NCBI GenBank assembly: GCA_964019165.1
Contig: OZ025272.1
Location: 15,909,093 to 15,973,092 of the forward strand
Source of the DNA: Mastigias papua
Taxonomy: Eukaryota > Cnidaria > Scyphozoa > Rhizostomeae > Mastigiidae
Direction: 5' to 3'
Length of the DNA: 64,000 nucleotides
The notes beneath the pieces are model-generated. The model was given only the letters and a program-made list of their open reading frames with translations. It was not told the origin of the DNA and searched no databases. A program made the position numbers and the translations under genes. Numbering within the stretch: position 1 is the stretch's first letter; every line of letters starts with the position of its first letter. Below are positions 1 through 11,937 of this stretch, piece after piece.

Positions 1-454
1 GTAAGCTTTGGAAGGAACTGGACTGAGGATGTGGCGGATTTCTTTATGCCAAATGTGACACATTTGTCGACTCTGATCTTCATGCCTGCCCAGTTACACC
101 AACGCGTAAAATGATTAAGAAGTATCTGATTTTCTTTTTCAAGACCAGTAATGACAGCGGCATCGTCTGCAAACTGAAACCAGTGAGTTGGGTTAAGAGA
201 ATTTAATGTGAAACCGAATTGTTGAAATTTTTGATCTGCTATATATCGAATGAAAGTGTTGAAGCAAAGGTTAAAGGTGAGTGGGCTAAGGGAATCACCC
301 TGGAGAACGCCGCGATCAACTTTGATAAAAGGAGAGTGAAAACGCTCAGATATGATAGAAGTGTAGAAATCAGAATAAAGATTCTTAATGAGCTGTTGTA
401 TTTGATCAGGAATGTGATGATATTTCAAAACTTGCGGAATAAGGTTATGATGGA
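1..454 (-). mobile_element. Non-LTR retrotransposon (LINE) reverse transcriptase fragment
   Basis: The minus strand is open without a stop from about 454 to the window edge. It encodes the palm region of a reverse transcriptase: a GVLQGDSLSPLTFN block (about 315-270) followed by FADDAAVITG with the catalytic Asp-Asp pair (about 175-145), then an HFTRWCNWAGMKI block. These are the hallmark motifs of a non-LTR retrotransposon RT. There is no start codon because the fragment begins inside the ORF next to an AAT microsatellite, and the 3' part runs off the window. It appears to lie in intron 1 of transporter gene A, antisense to it. It is not found at the corresponding place in gene C. The exact clade (CR1, L2 or other) was not determined. 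Confidence 0.85.
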
Positions 455-455
455 C

Positions 456-486
<31 letters not shown>

Positions 487-487
487 G
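456..487. repeat. (AAT)n microsatellite
   Basis: About ten AAT units, with one AGT interruption near the end. The equivalent place in gene C (30308-30344) also has an AAT run followed by the same flank (cctcttgttcctccgttgct). Left of this run the two copies stop matching, so the microsatellite marks the left limit of visible homology between the two halves. Confidence 0.9.
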
Positions 488-516
488 TAATCCTCTTGTT
501 CCTCCGTTGCTCGTGG

Positions 517-1509
517 CGTTTACACTAGAGATATTTCTCCGGATAAATATTTTTCCGCATAAATATTTATGCGGATAGGCCTTCCGTCTACACATGAAAC
601 ATTTCTCCGGAGAAATATTTATTCGCTTTGCCGTATAAATTTTTATCCTGATACGCAAGAGTATAAATATTTCTCCGGAAGAATTTTTTAAAGTGTAAAC
701 GTATTTATCCGCATAAATATTTATGCTGATTCAATAGGAGGCTATCTTTTCTGTACTTGAGGTCAATACAGCATGACATGATATTTGAAAACTGGCGCAA
801 ATTTCTTCCTACGATTTGATGTTGCCGTCATTCCAACAGTTGTTATCATGGATAATGTGCATGAAATCAAATTGTTATGTGTGATTTCTCTATTGTCGTC
901 TTTGGCAGCTGTAGCTAGACTAAATACCTTGCTAGCTGTGATTTTTGAAAGAAAACATAGGCTGAAGATGAGAAATTTGACAATTTTTGGGATTATCTTC
1001 TCCCTTGTTATTACTGATGGGTCAGTGTAATGTGGATATTCTTCTGGGTCAATTTCATCTCTCTCCTTAGGGTACCGTGATTGCAGCCTTTCACAGATAT
1101 CATCATATTTTGATTTAACTGTTTCCCAATCTAGGCCCAATGCAGCTTTGCTGCTCTTATAATCTATAATAACTTGTAACAGTAAAGCAGTTTCTTCATC
1201 CGTCCAAGATAGGTTTTTCTTAGTCGTCCTGCCACTTTTGGCTGATATATTTTCTATTTTTGACATAATGAAGTATTTAAAGAAATGGAAACATTCGCTG
1301 AACACTCTTCGTGTAACTCGTGTATTGAAAATCATGAATTTTCGCGCGCTTGCGCATGCTCAGTGAAGAATACTCGCTTATGATTTCTCTAGTGTAAACG
1401 GAAGGGCCAAGCGGAGAAATATTTATCCTGCATAGTGTAAACGCAACCTATCCGCATAAACAGTTATCCGAATAAATATTTATCCGGAGAAATATATCTA
1501 GTGTAAACG
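517..1509. mobile_element. DNA transposon with terminal inverted repeats and Myb/SANT-like ORF
   Basis: The ends are inverted repeats: the left begins CGTTTACACTAGAGATAT and the right ends ATATCTAGTGTAAACG, with similarity extending about 60 bp inward. Subterminal copies of GTGTAAACG recur near 692, 1391 and 1433. Short palindromes such as ccgcataaatatttatgcgg (555-574) are present. The element encodes a minus-strand Myb/SANT-like ORF but no visible transposase, as expected for a non-autonomous or truncated member of a superfamily carrying a Myb ORF, such as PIF/Harbinger (inference). It is absent from the equivalent site in gene C, but that site (near 30365) has 17 bp of unrelated sequence in place of a clean empty site. 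No target duplication was identified. Confidence 0.7.
763..1266 (-). CDS. Transposon-borne Myb/SANT-like DNA-binding protein
   Basis: The reading frame starts at the methionine of MSKIENISAK (1266). An in-frame upstream Met at 1335 gives a 190-aa version, but the internal start fits the conserved part better. A block of about 70 residues, rich in charged and aromatic residues, contains LSWTDEETALLLQVI and LDWETVKSKYDDICERL. This is the tryptophan-spaced helix pattern of Myb/SANT-like domains found in animal DNA transposon proteins. A VITREKIIPKI segment follows. The tail after about residue 100 is hydrophobic and low quality, which may mark decay or a frameshift. The ORF lies wholly inside the inverted-repeat element at 517-1509, so it most likely bound transposon ends and is not a host gene. 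Confidence 0.55.
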   Translation of the reverse strand: MSKIENISAKSGRTTKKNLSWTDEETALLLQVIIDYKSSKAALGLDWETVKSKYDDICERLQSRYPKERDEIDPEEYPHYTDPSVITREKIIPKIVKFLIFSLCFLSKITASKVFSLATAAKDDNREITHNNLISCTLSMITTVGMTATSNRRKKFAPVFKYHVMLY

Positions 1510-4009
1510 TACGGACGATTGGTGTTTTCATATACACAATAGTATGCTACTTCTCTTTTTATTTTCGTTCTTTTCATCATGGGAAAACCAATACAAAGTA
1601 TATGTGTTGGCTCTATAGTTTTGGTATTAAAGTTATCTGGAAAACGCAAAGGCGATTACGCCTGGAGCTCCTAGATAGAGGTGGGGCAATGGAAGCAGAT
1701 TATCCCGGGCCCCAAGGCCTGAGAAAGGGCCAGAGTTATGAAACAGTTCTTTGGTGATTGCATCAACTTTGAAATTTCACATTGACCTCATGAGGGGCCA
1801 AATGTTTTCATTTGCTCCGCCATTCAAAACAACTCTTTGGGGTTTGATGTTATTCATGTTGTTTAGGATCACTACAGATTGGTTTTGTGCTAAAAACTGC
1901 CTCGAGCGAGAAACTCGCTAACTCTGGAAGCTTATCATGCGAGCTAACCTGTGTTAACTACTACATAGCTGAATTGTGAATATTGAATGAGATTACACGT
2001 TCCTTTGTTTGTAGGAAAAAGTTAATAAGAAAATGAGGCTCAAAAGGCTAAGATTTTAAGAAAATGTTATGAAATCACAAGGCTCAAGTTCCAATTTCAT
2101 CTTCGTTACCTGCCAGAAGTCGATACTAGCTCATTTTTTTGCAAGCTCCTTTACAAAGATCAACACTCTTCTTTGATAGTCTTGGAATCTTGGATAGCAA
2201 AGATCAGGAAGAAAATATTAAGAAAGTTTCAGCTTCAATTTCGGGAAAAGTTAAGAAATTTGAGACTCAGGCAAATAAATGGTTTTCTTCTAGAAAGAAA
2301 AACGTATACATTAAGCTTATCATTCTGTTTTTACATGTTTATCGGCATTTTCCAAGGAGATTGTAGTGGGTCAATCCCCAATTATTCACTCACTTTCCAC
2401 CAAACAGGTACGATAAGTCGAATAATGAAATTATATTTTCTTGCCATTACTACCAGAAGAGTGTAGGGGTGTGATACCTCAACTATTTTGAATAATTCTC
2501 GACAAATGTGTTGGCAAATAATCATAACTTGCAAAGGTGTTTTTACAGAAAATAGAACCTAATTGTGGGAATCTGGGCGGTAAAATGGCAAAGCATACTT
2601 TTCCAGGATTTGTTGAAACTATCCTTGAAAAACCAAAGGTATAGCTCGAAAATAGTGGGTACATTTTGTAAGCATGCTGAAGAACCTTTTTCGTCCGACA
2701 CTTGTCAGAATAGGAAACGGTGGATAAAGACTGAATGGATAACCGAAAAATTTACCCAGATGCGCATAGATTCGCGTAATATGACGAATACTGCGCCCAG
2801 TTGGCCATGTTGCTGGCGAAAGGGGGCCTGTTCACCATTATTTAATAGAAAAATTAGATAAACCAACTTGAGGGTGAAGTTTGATCGTAATTCTATAAGT
2901 CATCGACCGTGAACGGAGGAGCTATGTGAGACAGTGTGCCGTAGCGCATGTGAACCACCAGTCTTTAGAGAAGTTAATTTGTCAACGACAAATAAATGAA
3001 AAGTCCTAAATAGAAGTTGTGGGGGTAATAAAATCTGATGGGAGGGCGCTCAGCTCCTCCAGTCAAGGCCTATGACTAACAGAGTTAACAGTGAAACTTC
3101 ATCCATCAGGTATGCTCGTTTAATCTATCAATTCTGTTACATCATCGGCCTAGTTCCCTACGGAGCTGTGCGAGATTTTAAAGCTGGCATAGAGACATTA
3201 GCTGTTTGGACTTGTACGTATAGCTTCGGAAAACCCCATGCACATACTTCGTATGGACCTTGCATGTCACATGGCAAGTGTACATCGAATAATTTACAAG
3301 GAGTAAAGTCAGAGATCTCACAAAGCGGGTCTCACCACAAAGTTGTCGAGATCTCGTTAGGCGGATGGAAAAGTCTCCATACAAACTACAAACACTTTCT
3401 CCCGCTTACCGGGCTGTATTTTAATAAATTACGCGTGTGTAATGGCAGGGCCAAACTAGGAAGCATTTGTCTGTGTGAAAATTGCTACAGAAACTTGAGA
3501 CTGTTTCAGTCTGAGATCATTGGAAAGCATTGCTGAATCTACTTTTACTAGAGTCAATACATAATGGGAAGATGATTGATAAAAGTGGAGGGACACTAAG
3601 CGTATTTACAACTTGATTCATGAGCTGACAATAGAGGACACTCAAGTGTATTGGGATATGATAAGGATGAAGCAGGGAAAACTTTGAGAGGTTTTAAGGC
3701 TCGTTGACCCAAGTGTTCCTCTGTGTTCAGAATCAGAATCAGCTACTAATCCTTGAAGCTCTTTCAGTAGCTTTTCTTCAGTCACATACGCATCTATGTG
3801 TGTAGATTCTACTGAATGAATTGAACAGTTGACTGACATTTGAGCATAACATTTTGTGTGACGACTGTTGCAGGAATTTATTGTATGACAATGGTGTCAA
3901 TCTAGGAAACATTCGTGATATAGGAGTGAAATTTGATATGTTGTATGACAGAATTTCCTAGTTCCGTCCTAGCTTATGATAGGGCCAAACCAGGAAACAC
4001 TTGTCTCTG

Positions 4010-4055
4010 CTGTTGTTGTTCTTGTTGTTTTGTTGTTGTTGTTGTTGTTGTTGTA
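4010..4055. repeat. (GTT)n microsatellite in intron 1 of gene A
   Basis: Interrupted run of TGT/GTT triplets. The copy in gene C lies at about 32887-32930 and is broken by a GATGAT interruption. Confidence 0.85.
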
Positions 4056-4407
4056 TAGGGATATGATAAAGATGAAGCATGAAAAATTGTGCGATGTTTT
4101 AGGGCTCAATCTGATTATTTCTCCATGCTCAGAATGAGATACTAGGATATGTCATGTGACTACTACGCAACTTTCATTCTGATTGGTTCAAATCATCTGT
4201 AACGAAGGAAAAATTGTAAGTACTAGTGATTGTGGCTCAAGCAAATGTCAATTACATGAAGAAGCTAAAGGACATATACAGATCCTCTTCGATATTCCCA
4301 CTTTAAAAAAAGTTGCTTATGTCACAAGTATTGAATTACTTCATAGTAGCTGTCTCTGTAGAGAACAAATTAAAGAAAGACTTTAAGTCTCTCCGTGAAT
4401 CGTCTCT

Positions 4408-4512
4408 CAGACAGACAGACAGACAGACAGACAGACCAGACAGACAGACAGACCAGACAGACCAGGCAGACAGACAGACAGACCAGACAGACAGACAGAC
4501 AGACAGACAGGC

Positions 4513-4549
<37 letters not shown>
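4408..4549. repeat. (CAGA)n array just upstream of exon 2 of gene A
   Basis: About 140 bp of CAGA units with interruptions (CAGACCAGA, CAGGCAGA). It ends 93 bp before the exon 2 acceptor. The homologous array in gene C (33281-33407) is shorter and has a different interruption pattern, so the array is length-variable. It contributes many CAG trinucleotides that could look like 3' splice sites. Confidence 0.95.
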
Positions 4550-4642
4550 TTATCTATAGTTTCCAATGGAATATCTTGCTAATACTGCACTCTAACACTA
4601 GTTATTAGCCCTTTTCTCCTTATGTTTCTCCTTATGTTTCAG

Positions 4643-7600
4643 TTTGATCTTTACTGTGACAGAGAAGCTTACAGTCACCTGGCTACGTCATTGTTCTTTG
4701 TTTCTTGGGCAATTGGTGCGATCGTATTGGGCTATTCATCTGACAGGTAAGTTGTGACGTAAAGTAATTCTTAAATTGCTAGCTGTTCGTACTCTCAAGG
4801 AGCTACACAGATTTTTGGCACAAAGATGCCAGTAGTTCTATGCCTATTTAAAGCATTTATGTTCAGCTATTAACAAAACACTTTACTTCTCAATCTGTTG
4901 GCTAGTAATCAAATATTAATTGTCGTTATTTCATGGATAGTTAATTTTACTCATAATAAATGTAACTAAACAGTATCAAGTAAGTTTAACTTTTAATCAT
5001 CCTATGCAAAATGAAGATTAAAATAAATGACAAAAGTAAGTTCTTCAGCTACTTTGCTCATTCAAATGTATCAGCGGCAATTTCTTAAAAGCTTTATTTT
5101 TCATTCGTAGCCTAGCTGAATTTAATGAACGATGCACTCATTTACATCATTATATAATTGCCATTCTAGAAACCCCTTCCCTTGCAAATGAATTTGTTCG
5201 ACTCCCTCCTGAATTGTGTCATTATTTGCTTCATCCCCTCCCCATCTAAAAAGACTTCATAATGGAGTACGGCAGTGATCTTTATAGTGCGACAAAAGAT
5301 CATGTTATACTATACTAATATTTCTTCATACTACCTAATATATTTACTTAGAAAAAGTTAAAAATTCTAAATTCCAACGGATACTGTGAAAAGATAAATT
5401 TTAAATGGCATACTTATTTGGTTAGTGATGCATACCTGATTTCAACCTGTGCAGTGATAGCACGTATTCACACGACTTTTCTGTGATTAAGGCCTCAGCT
5501 GCCACATCAACAACAATCATTAATAATCATTCAATCAATAACAATCACTGATCAATGTTCACTAAACAATAATCACTAATCAATTATCATTAGATGATTT
5601 CTGTAGAAGACTGATGTTGCCCACATCAAATTTATGTGCGTAGCCAAAACAATTCTTCAGGCTTCCGCCCAATGCCTCCTACTTTCAGTAAAGTGTACAA
5701 TGATATAGTTTCCCTATAAGTAGGTATGATGCTACCTCCTCCCTCGCTCCATCCCTCCTATTTTCACAAGTAAGCATTTCTGAGGATACCCATTCCCTCT
5801 TCTCTTATGACTTAATAGGTGATTTTTCCCTTATTACTAATCAAGTATACTTGACTATAAAATCATCAAATAGCGAAGTATTATTTGTCAATGAGTGAAA
5901 GTTCTCTCCTTGTCAAAAAATAGCTAATTTGCCATTTGCTTTAGTCAACTCGGCTTTATTTTCAGTCGTGATAACTACCCAAGACAAAGAGGACGTTTGT
6001 TAAATTTCGCTTTTAAATTGTGTCAACGCTATTTTGTTATATTCTAGCTACATGATTCCCTTATTCCCTTAAATAAGACAGCAACCTCTTTAGTGTTCTA
6101 ATGAAACACCAATTTCCCCTCGTCTCTTTGCAGATTTGGAAGGAAGAAGGTCATGCTTCCATCAATATCAGCGATCGTTGTAATTGGATTTCTCACTGCA
6201 TTTTCACCAAACCTTGCCACTTATATAATTGCGAAAGTATTGGTTGGATTTTTCATTCCCGGTGGCTCAATCCAGATGTTTCTACTCATATCCGAGTATG
6301 TAGGCCCCAAATGGCGCCCATTTGCTGGCATGATGCTCTGGGTAGCATACGCCTTAAGTGTGGTATCCCTTGGAGTTATTGCTTATTTTGTACGAACCTG
6401 GAAGATGCTCACGATAGTCACAACAGCTCCGTTTTTCATCTGCGTCCTGTTTTTCAAGTGAGTTTTCAACACAATGCTTGCTTTCTTTTCTTTAAACTCT
6501 TTTGACTTCCAAAAGGAACCAATTTTGTATGCTAACCTCTTCACCCATGTGGATTCTCTATTTGCTCTTAATAATATATACATGGTTTGCTTGAAAATTC
6601 GTAGGAAGCAGAATGTGGGGTTAATACTGGTAATATTTATGGAACACATGAGGGGAGCACATTAATGAAACTCGCATAGTAATCTTCTGATCTACCAGGA
6701 ATAATTGCAATGCATGCTATTTCTTTGGCATGACGATCCGTACTTTAAGGCATGTTAGTTTTGTGATAAACAAATTTTGCTACCTCTCAAAGAATATGGT
6801 ACTGCTTGTGAATAGACATAGGACTGAGAAGGGTTTGCGTAGAAACTTAGTACCATAGAACAAATCTGAAGTATAATACAGTTATGTTTATGTTAAAACT
6901 CAGTTCCGATCCTCAGAGCACTTCTTGAGGATTTGGAATGGCAAGAAACAGTGCCTGATATTGGAGCATTGGGGAGACCACTTTGATAAAATCTTATACT
7001 GACTCATTAGGGCATGGTAGAATATTATGGTTTCTTGTTGTTTGGGGTCTTGACCCTCCAGTCCCCACTCTTTCCACTACTGACAAGAAATTACATAATT
7101 AACAGGAGAAACTGTAGGAAAGAGTTCTCTATACTCTGGGACTTCGAGGTTTTCAATCTGTTGTAAAATATTGGTTATTGATGTGTACTTTTGCCTTGAA
7201 AGGTTCATCCCTGAGTCTACTAGATGGCTAAATGTCAACAGAAAGACCGGTGAATTAATGAAAATATTGAAAACCATAGCAAGAGTCAATGGTAAAGAGT
7301 TTCCTGATATCAAATTGGAAGAAGTTAAGCAGGATTCATCTTTTGGCTTTCATCATTACAAGGATTTGTTCAGACCAAAGAAAATCGCAATAAGATCATT
7401 AATACAAGGATATACATGGTAATGATTCATCGTGTTCTAATATTATCAATTATGTGATTTATGAAACGTACTCGCCTTATATATGAACTTATTAGATATG
7501 TCGCTTATGGAAGTACTCTGAACTCTGTTGATTAGATAAGTATTCAAAAGGTATGTGCAGAGAGTGTCATGCCCCTAAAGTATTCGTTGTTTAGTGCAGA

Positions 7601-9736
7601 AATCTGCAGCAGTAACAGCTCCTTACCGATAAAATGTGAAAGATAGTGCTTGCCAACCCAAATACTTGTCACGTGCAACAGAAACTGTACAAAAACTTTC
7701 AAGGTAGATGCAGTATGGAAGAAAATGCCCAAATAACAGATAAATTAAGCAAAAGCGATTATAAAAGGCAAGTAAACTCACAGATGGTCTACTTAACAAA
7801 ATGATTATACCGGCAAAGAAGGATGAAACCAAAATCACACAAACAGCACTGCCTATGACATTAATAAGCGGAAGTTTGATATCAATTATTTTTATTTTTT
7901 GTTTAGGATTGTTTGTGGCCTTGTTTTCTATGGTATCTCATATGCTGCTGATGATCTTGGTGGTAGCATATATCGTGATTACATTCTCGCAACTCTTCTT
8001 GATTTTCCCGCCGTGGCTGTTGCGATATACCTTTGCAACAAGTAAGTAGATCCCTCTGTTTATCATCTTGTGTCTCATTTAACTGGCTTATTCAATCTCT
8101 TTGAGTAAATCTGACTGCAATGCTATTTATATTCACTTTTAGAGACTCATCCATCATTTCTGTTCATAGATTTATGGCTTATTTGTAGCAGGAAAAGATG
8201 CGTTTTGAAATTGCGATTAATTACTCAGAGAAGTTGATTCAAGTACACGATGATTTTATTCATCCAGATGTTGACTTGCAGCGATATCTTTATAAGATGA
8301 CTTTATAAGAGGGGTTACACATAAATATTGCTTAACCTGGATAAAAGAAACTTTTTGTATATGCTAAACTGCATTTCTCTGCATAAGTTATACTTTTTAT
8401 CTCTCTTAAGTGCTTCAATATCACATCTTGTAGGATTGGAAGAAAATATACTGCTCTCTTCCCCATGCTGGCTGCTGGGCTGGCTTTGGTTGCAGTCTCC
8501 ATCATACCACTAAAGACTGAGATTAATGGTTTGTTACAGTCATAAATTACTTCACGTCTATTTAGAGTCACTTTGTAATTTATCACTCTGTGATCTTTTG
8601 ACAGTTTCTAACGACATTTCTAACAGTAAGGGAAGAACATAACACTTCAGGTCCCTTTAGAATATTTGACAATAGATATCATGAAGAGTTGCTTTGCAGT
8701 CCTTTGCAAGTTTGATTTTTGGCCTAGCATCTATTAATAGATTTAAATCCAGCATTTAAATCCTTCCTACGTAATCACCACTGTATTTGAATATCGTTAC
8801 AGGTCTGCTGACTTTCCGTTTAATCCTTGGAATGTTTGGCAAATTCAACATTTCACTTGCATTTGACTCAATCTACACATGGTCAACAGAACTTTACCCA
8901 ACTGTGACAAGGTACAAACTGACTTTTCTTGTATCCTCCAGCAAGCGATTGTTTGATCAAGATTCTGCTTTTTAGTAAAGATTTTCTATGAAACCCTGAT
9001 GTAGCATTGTATCACAGACGTATATGCTTCAAAATTTTAAAGGCTCACCTAACAGGTTGGTTAGTGGTTGACTTAGGATCTATCTTACAGTTGTATTGTG
9101 GTGAAGAATTCACAGTAGATAACATGCCCTTCACACTTTGTATCTAGCTATCGCCTTCTAACTACATTGCATTCTAACTACATACTGTTGACGATATGAA
9201 ATCTCTCTGTGACAAGGTACTCGTCAAAAAGGAGACATTATCTGTTTAGACAGGCGTCGCATAAAACCTTTGAAACATGAATTTCTACGTAGCTAATTGC
9301 TTTAGTTGCGCTAAGCCTGTAGATCTAGAATCAACACATTTTTCTATGATATTCGTTCCTTTCAGTGACAGAGAGAGGATTGATAATATGTTGTTGACTT
9401 TGGCACATACATAATATAGCTGACATAGACCATTAATCGATTTTTGTTCTCCACTACCTCAGAGGTGCAGGAATGGGTTACTTGCAGATCGCATCCAGAA
9501 TTGGTTCAGCTCTTGCACCGTGGGTTGCAAAATCGCTCATTGTTGTTCACATAGTGCTACCATTTTCACTGATGGGTGGTTCGGCAGTTATCTGTGCAAT
9601 ACTCTTGTACTCGCTTCCTGAAACAGCAACCATTGAAACCATGGAAACACTTCATGATCAATTTGACAAGAATGAGAATGAAGATTTTGTTAATGATATC
9701 GATGGAGAAGAAGGAAAGATCTTTGAAATGACATAG
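4643..9736 (+). CDS. SLC22-family transporter, gene A (exons 2-8; exon 1 outside window)
   Basis: Major facilitator superfamily transporter of the SLC22 (organic cation/carnitine/anion) type, predicted in the plasma membrane with 12 helices. Exons are 4643-4746, 6134-6457, 7203-7418, 7907-8041, 8434-8528, 8803-8911 and 9463-9736 (stop at the end). All have AG/GT boundaries with matching phases, giving 418 visible residues. Family marks are the loop-2/3 motif GYSSDRFGRKK across exons 2/3, FIPESTRWL at the start of exon 4, DDLGG and NKIGRK in exons 5/6, WSTELYPTVTR in exon 7 and LPET near the C terminus. Exon 1, expected about 5.4 kb upstream by analogy with gene C, lies left of the window. Two conserved Trp codons in exon 8 are Ser here (AKSLIVV and LLYSLPET). 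Exon 8 looks recombinant between the two last-exon types seen at gene C. The substrate cannot be read from sequence. Confidence 0.9.
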
Positions 9737-10421
9737 GTTGTGGTCTTAAAAGGAAGAAGCTACAATACAGTATCAAGGACAATCTGCTGCATTACAAACT
9801 GGTTGTCAATTGCTATGCATTTTAACTTGCTTCAATTTGACTGTACACGAGACAAAATCTACAGACCATTATTGACATGGAAAGTTTTTACAGACGGTGT
9901 TAGAGCTTTGTAAGGCTTCAGGGAGATTGGCAGCCTAGAAAACCGTCAAGAGGAATCAGGCAATGGCCTAATGTGGAGCAGTGAAAAATTTTTCAGAGTT
10001 GCAAGGAATATATGCAGTGATGATTTTGAATGCTTTGAGAAAATCATGCAATAGCTTCATATTTTTCTTCCTATTAGCTGTGTGGATAGTTATGAATGAT
10101 TGTGACAGCATGAAAAACGTCTTAGAGTTGATTTTTACAATTTTTGAACGAAATAATTAGAAATGTCCGTCAAGAGTTACATTACTTTAATTTCTTTATA
10201 TTGAAGACTCCGAGTCCACATATCTTACATTACAGCAAGCGTTTCATTACTTACTGTTTAATTCTCAGTTTTCATAGTTACTCCTTCATCTTAACTTTTT
10301 TCAATAACTGTGATACAAGCATGCCAAGCTTTTGTTTTATTTTGATTTGGGATTCTGAATTGCTCACGTCAAATGCTTTTTATCGCCAAATGCTTTTAAA
10401 CATTCCTGGTTACATTTTAGG

Positions 10422-10908
10422 CTAAAGCCAAACGACTAGATTTTTCTCTCGACTTTTCACTATACAAAGTTCTAGTAAAGAATTTAGTCATCTGGCAGCC
10501 TTGTGTACAGCTGTATCGCGTACATTTTCCGTGTATAGTGCTTTTGATCTTGGTCAAAAATATCTAGTGGATTTTGAAGTTGTATAGCGTTGTATTGCTG
10601 TTTAGCCGGTTTCTCGGCATTGTATAGTTTGCCTACCTCTGTCAACGGAAACAAAGGACGATTCCGATAGCTGACGAACTCGCTAAAGAGGTTCGTTCAC
10701 GTGGAAACCGGCCTTGAAATTTGTCATCTATGCTTGTCATTCATTGTTAAGAGTTCTGTGAAAGCGAGGTTCCAAGTTCGAAAGTCGAATACGTTGTAGA
10801 ATGAAATATATAGCCGTTTGGCAACAACACTGTACATCATCAGATTTTGGAATACATATGTATAGTAAAAATCGAGAGAAAAGTCTAGTCGTTTGGCCGT
10901 AGCTTTAG
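10422..10908. mobile_element. MITE with ~40-bp terminal inverted repeats
   Basis: The left end reads CTAAAGCCAAACGACTAGAT and continues TTTTCTCTCGACTTTTCACTATAC. The right end is its inverse, GTATAGTAAAAATCGAGAG followed by AAAAGTCTAGTCGTTTGG and a terminal GCTTTAG. The interior is non-coding. A second copy at 41728-42223 sits in the duplicated region downstream of gene C, so insertion predates the duplication. The superfamily was not determined. Confidence 0.75.
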
Positions 10909-11937
10909 TGGCACTTTTAGGCCGCCATTATCAAATAAGTGCTAAAACACTTCTGTAACAGAAGTTTACGGTATATTGAGTTAGGCTTTTTGGCCTCGCT
11001 TTAACTAGATATCATATGGTGAAAACGAGGTGAAATGACTAAGAACTTGCTGGATTGAAGATAAAACTAGGTGAAATGAAAATTCCGTGGAATGTCAGGC
11101 GCGAATCCAGCGGATCATGTGACCGGATTCAGATTTGGCATTTTTGGGGTCACGCCCTTTCAAAACTTCAGGCACGCCCATTTTTGAAATATTTCAATGT
11201 CATACCAGTCGAAGGATGGATAAATACATAGTATTATCTAACCCATTCAGAGATTATTATTATCATCACCATTGGACCCTTTGAAGTCTCTCCAACCTTT
11301 TACTGAATTCATTAAAATTTGTTTTACTTACTGATTAAGTCAAAATATCGACCTATCGTTATTTTATGGTATTACCTACATTTAAATGTTGCCAAAGTTC
11401 AATTATAACGGCCTAAGCACTCTCTAATGAGTGAGTTTCCAATCTTAACCCAGTCAAACCCTGTGAGACCTCTCGGAGTATTATGGATATTCGTATTGCG
11501 TAACTTTCCTTCTCTTGCGCAATTCAAGAGCCATAGTTATTCAACAGAGGCTAAATAGGATTAGTAGAAACCATAGAAAATAATGTGTGGTGTGCTAAGT
11601 GATATAGAATAAACATTATCCTGGTCAATTGTTTATTATGTTGGGTTAAGAATGGAGAGGGACGATGGTGATAGATGACAGGAAAGATGACAAGAACTCA
11701 TACTTCGTCGAACTCCATGCCTGACATACAATTACAAGAAGCCTAGTCGAGATTTGAAATAGTAATAATCATCACATTTTGAAATGCAATAGTAAAAATT
11801 TTGACTGGGTTTTTGAACCCGCTCAACCCGGTCTAAATCCGCCTCTGAATGTTGCCTAGAATAATATGGAAAACCCCTGCAATGAGAAAATTTGGATGTT
11901 TTCTATTCACATAGTGTATTACAATGAAACAAAATCT

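Larger units (their letters stand above)
1510..4642 (+). other. Intron 1 of gene A (shared with gene C), no recognised gene
   Basis: This block is nearly identical to 30388-33499 in intron 1 of gene C and ends at the exon 2 acceptor. It holds a dispersed repeat near 1742-1850 (also at 30622-30720 and inverted at 29329-29424), a GTT microsatellite and a CAGA array. A 154-codon open frame at 3072-3536 has an equal-length copy at 31948-32412, with one amino-acid change seen by eye. It resembles no family I recognise and may be a chance ORF preserved because the whole block is young. Confidence 0.7.

Noticed and set aside
425..658. Minus-strand ORF with poly-leucine stretch
   Set aside because: It is produced by the AAT microsatellite and crosses from the transposon into the LINE fragment.
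6101..6505. 134-codon plus-strand ORF over exon 3 of gene A (and its copy at 34956-35360)
   Set aside because: It is the out-of-frame shadow of the transporter exon; the SLC22 frame has the family motifs and correct splice phases.
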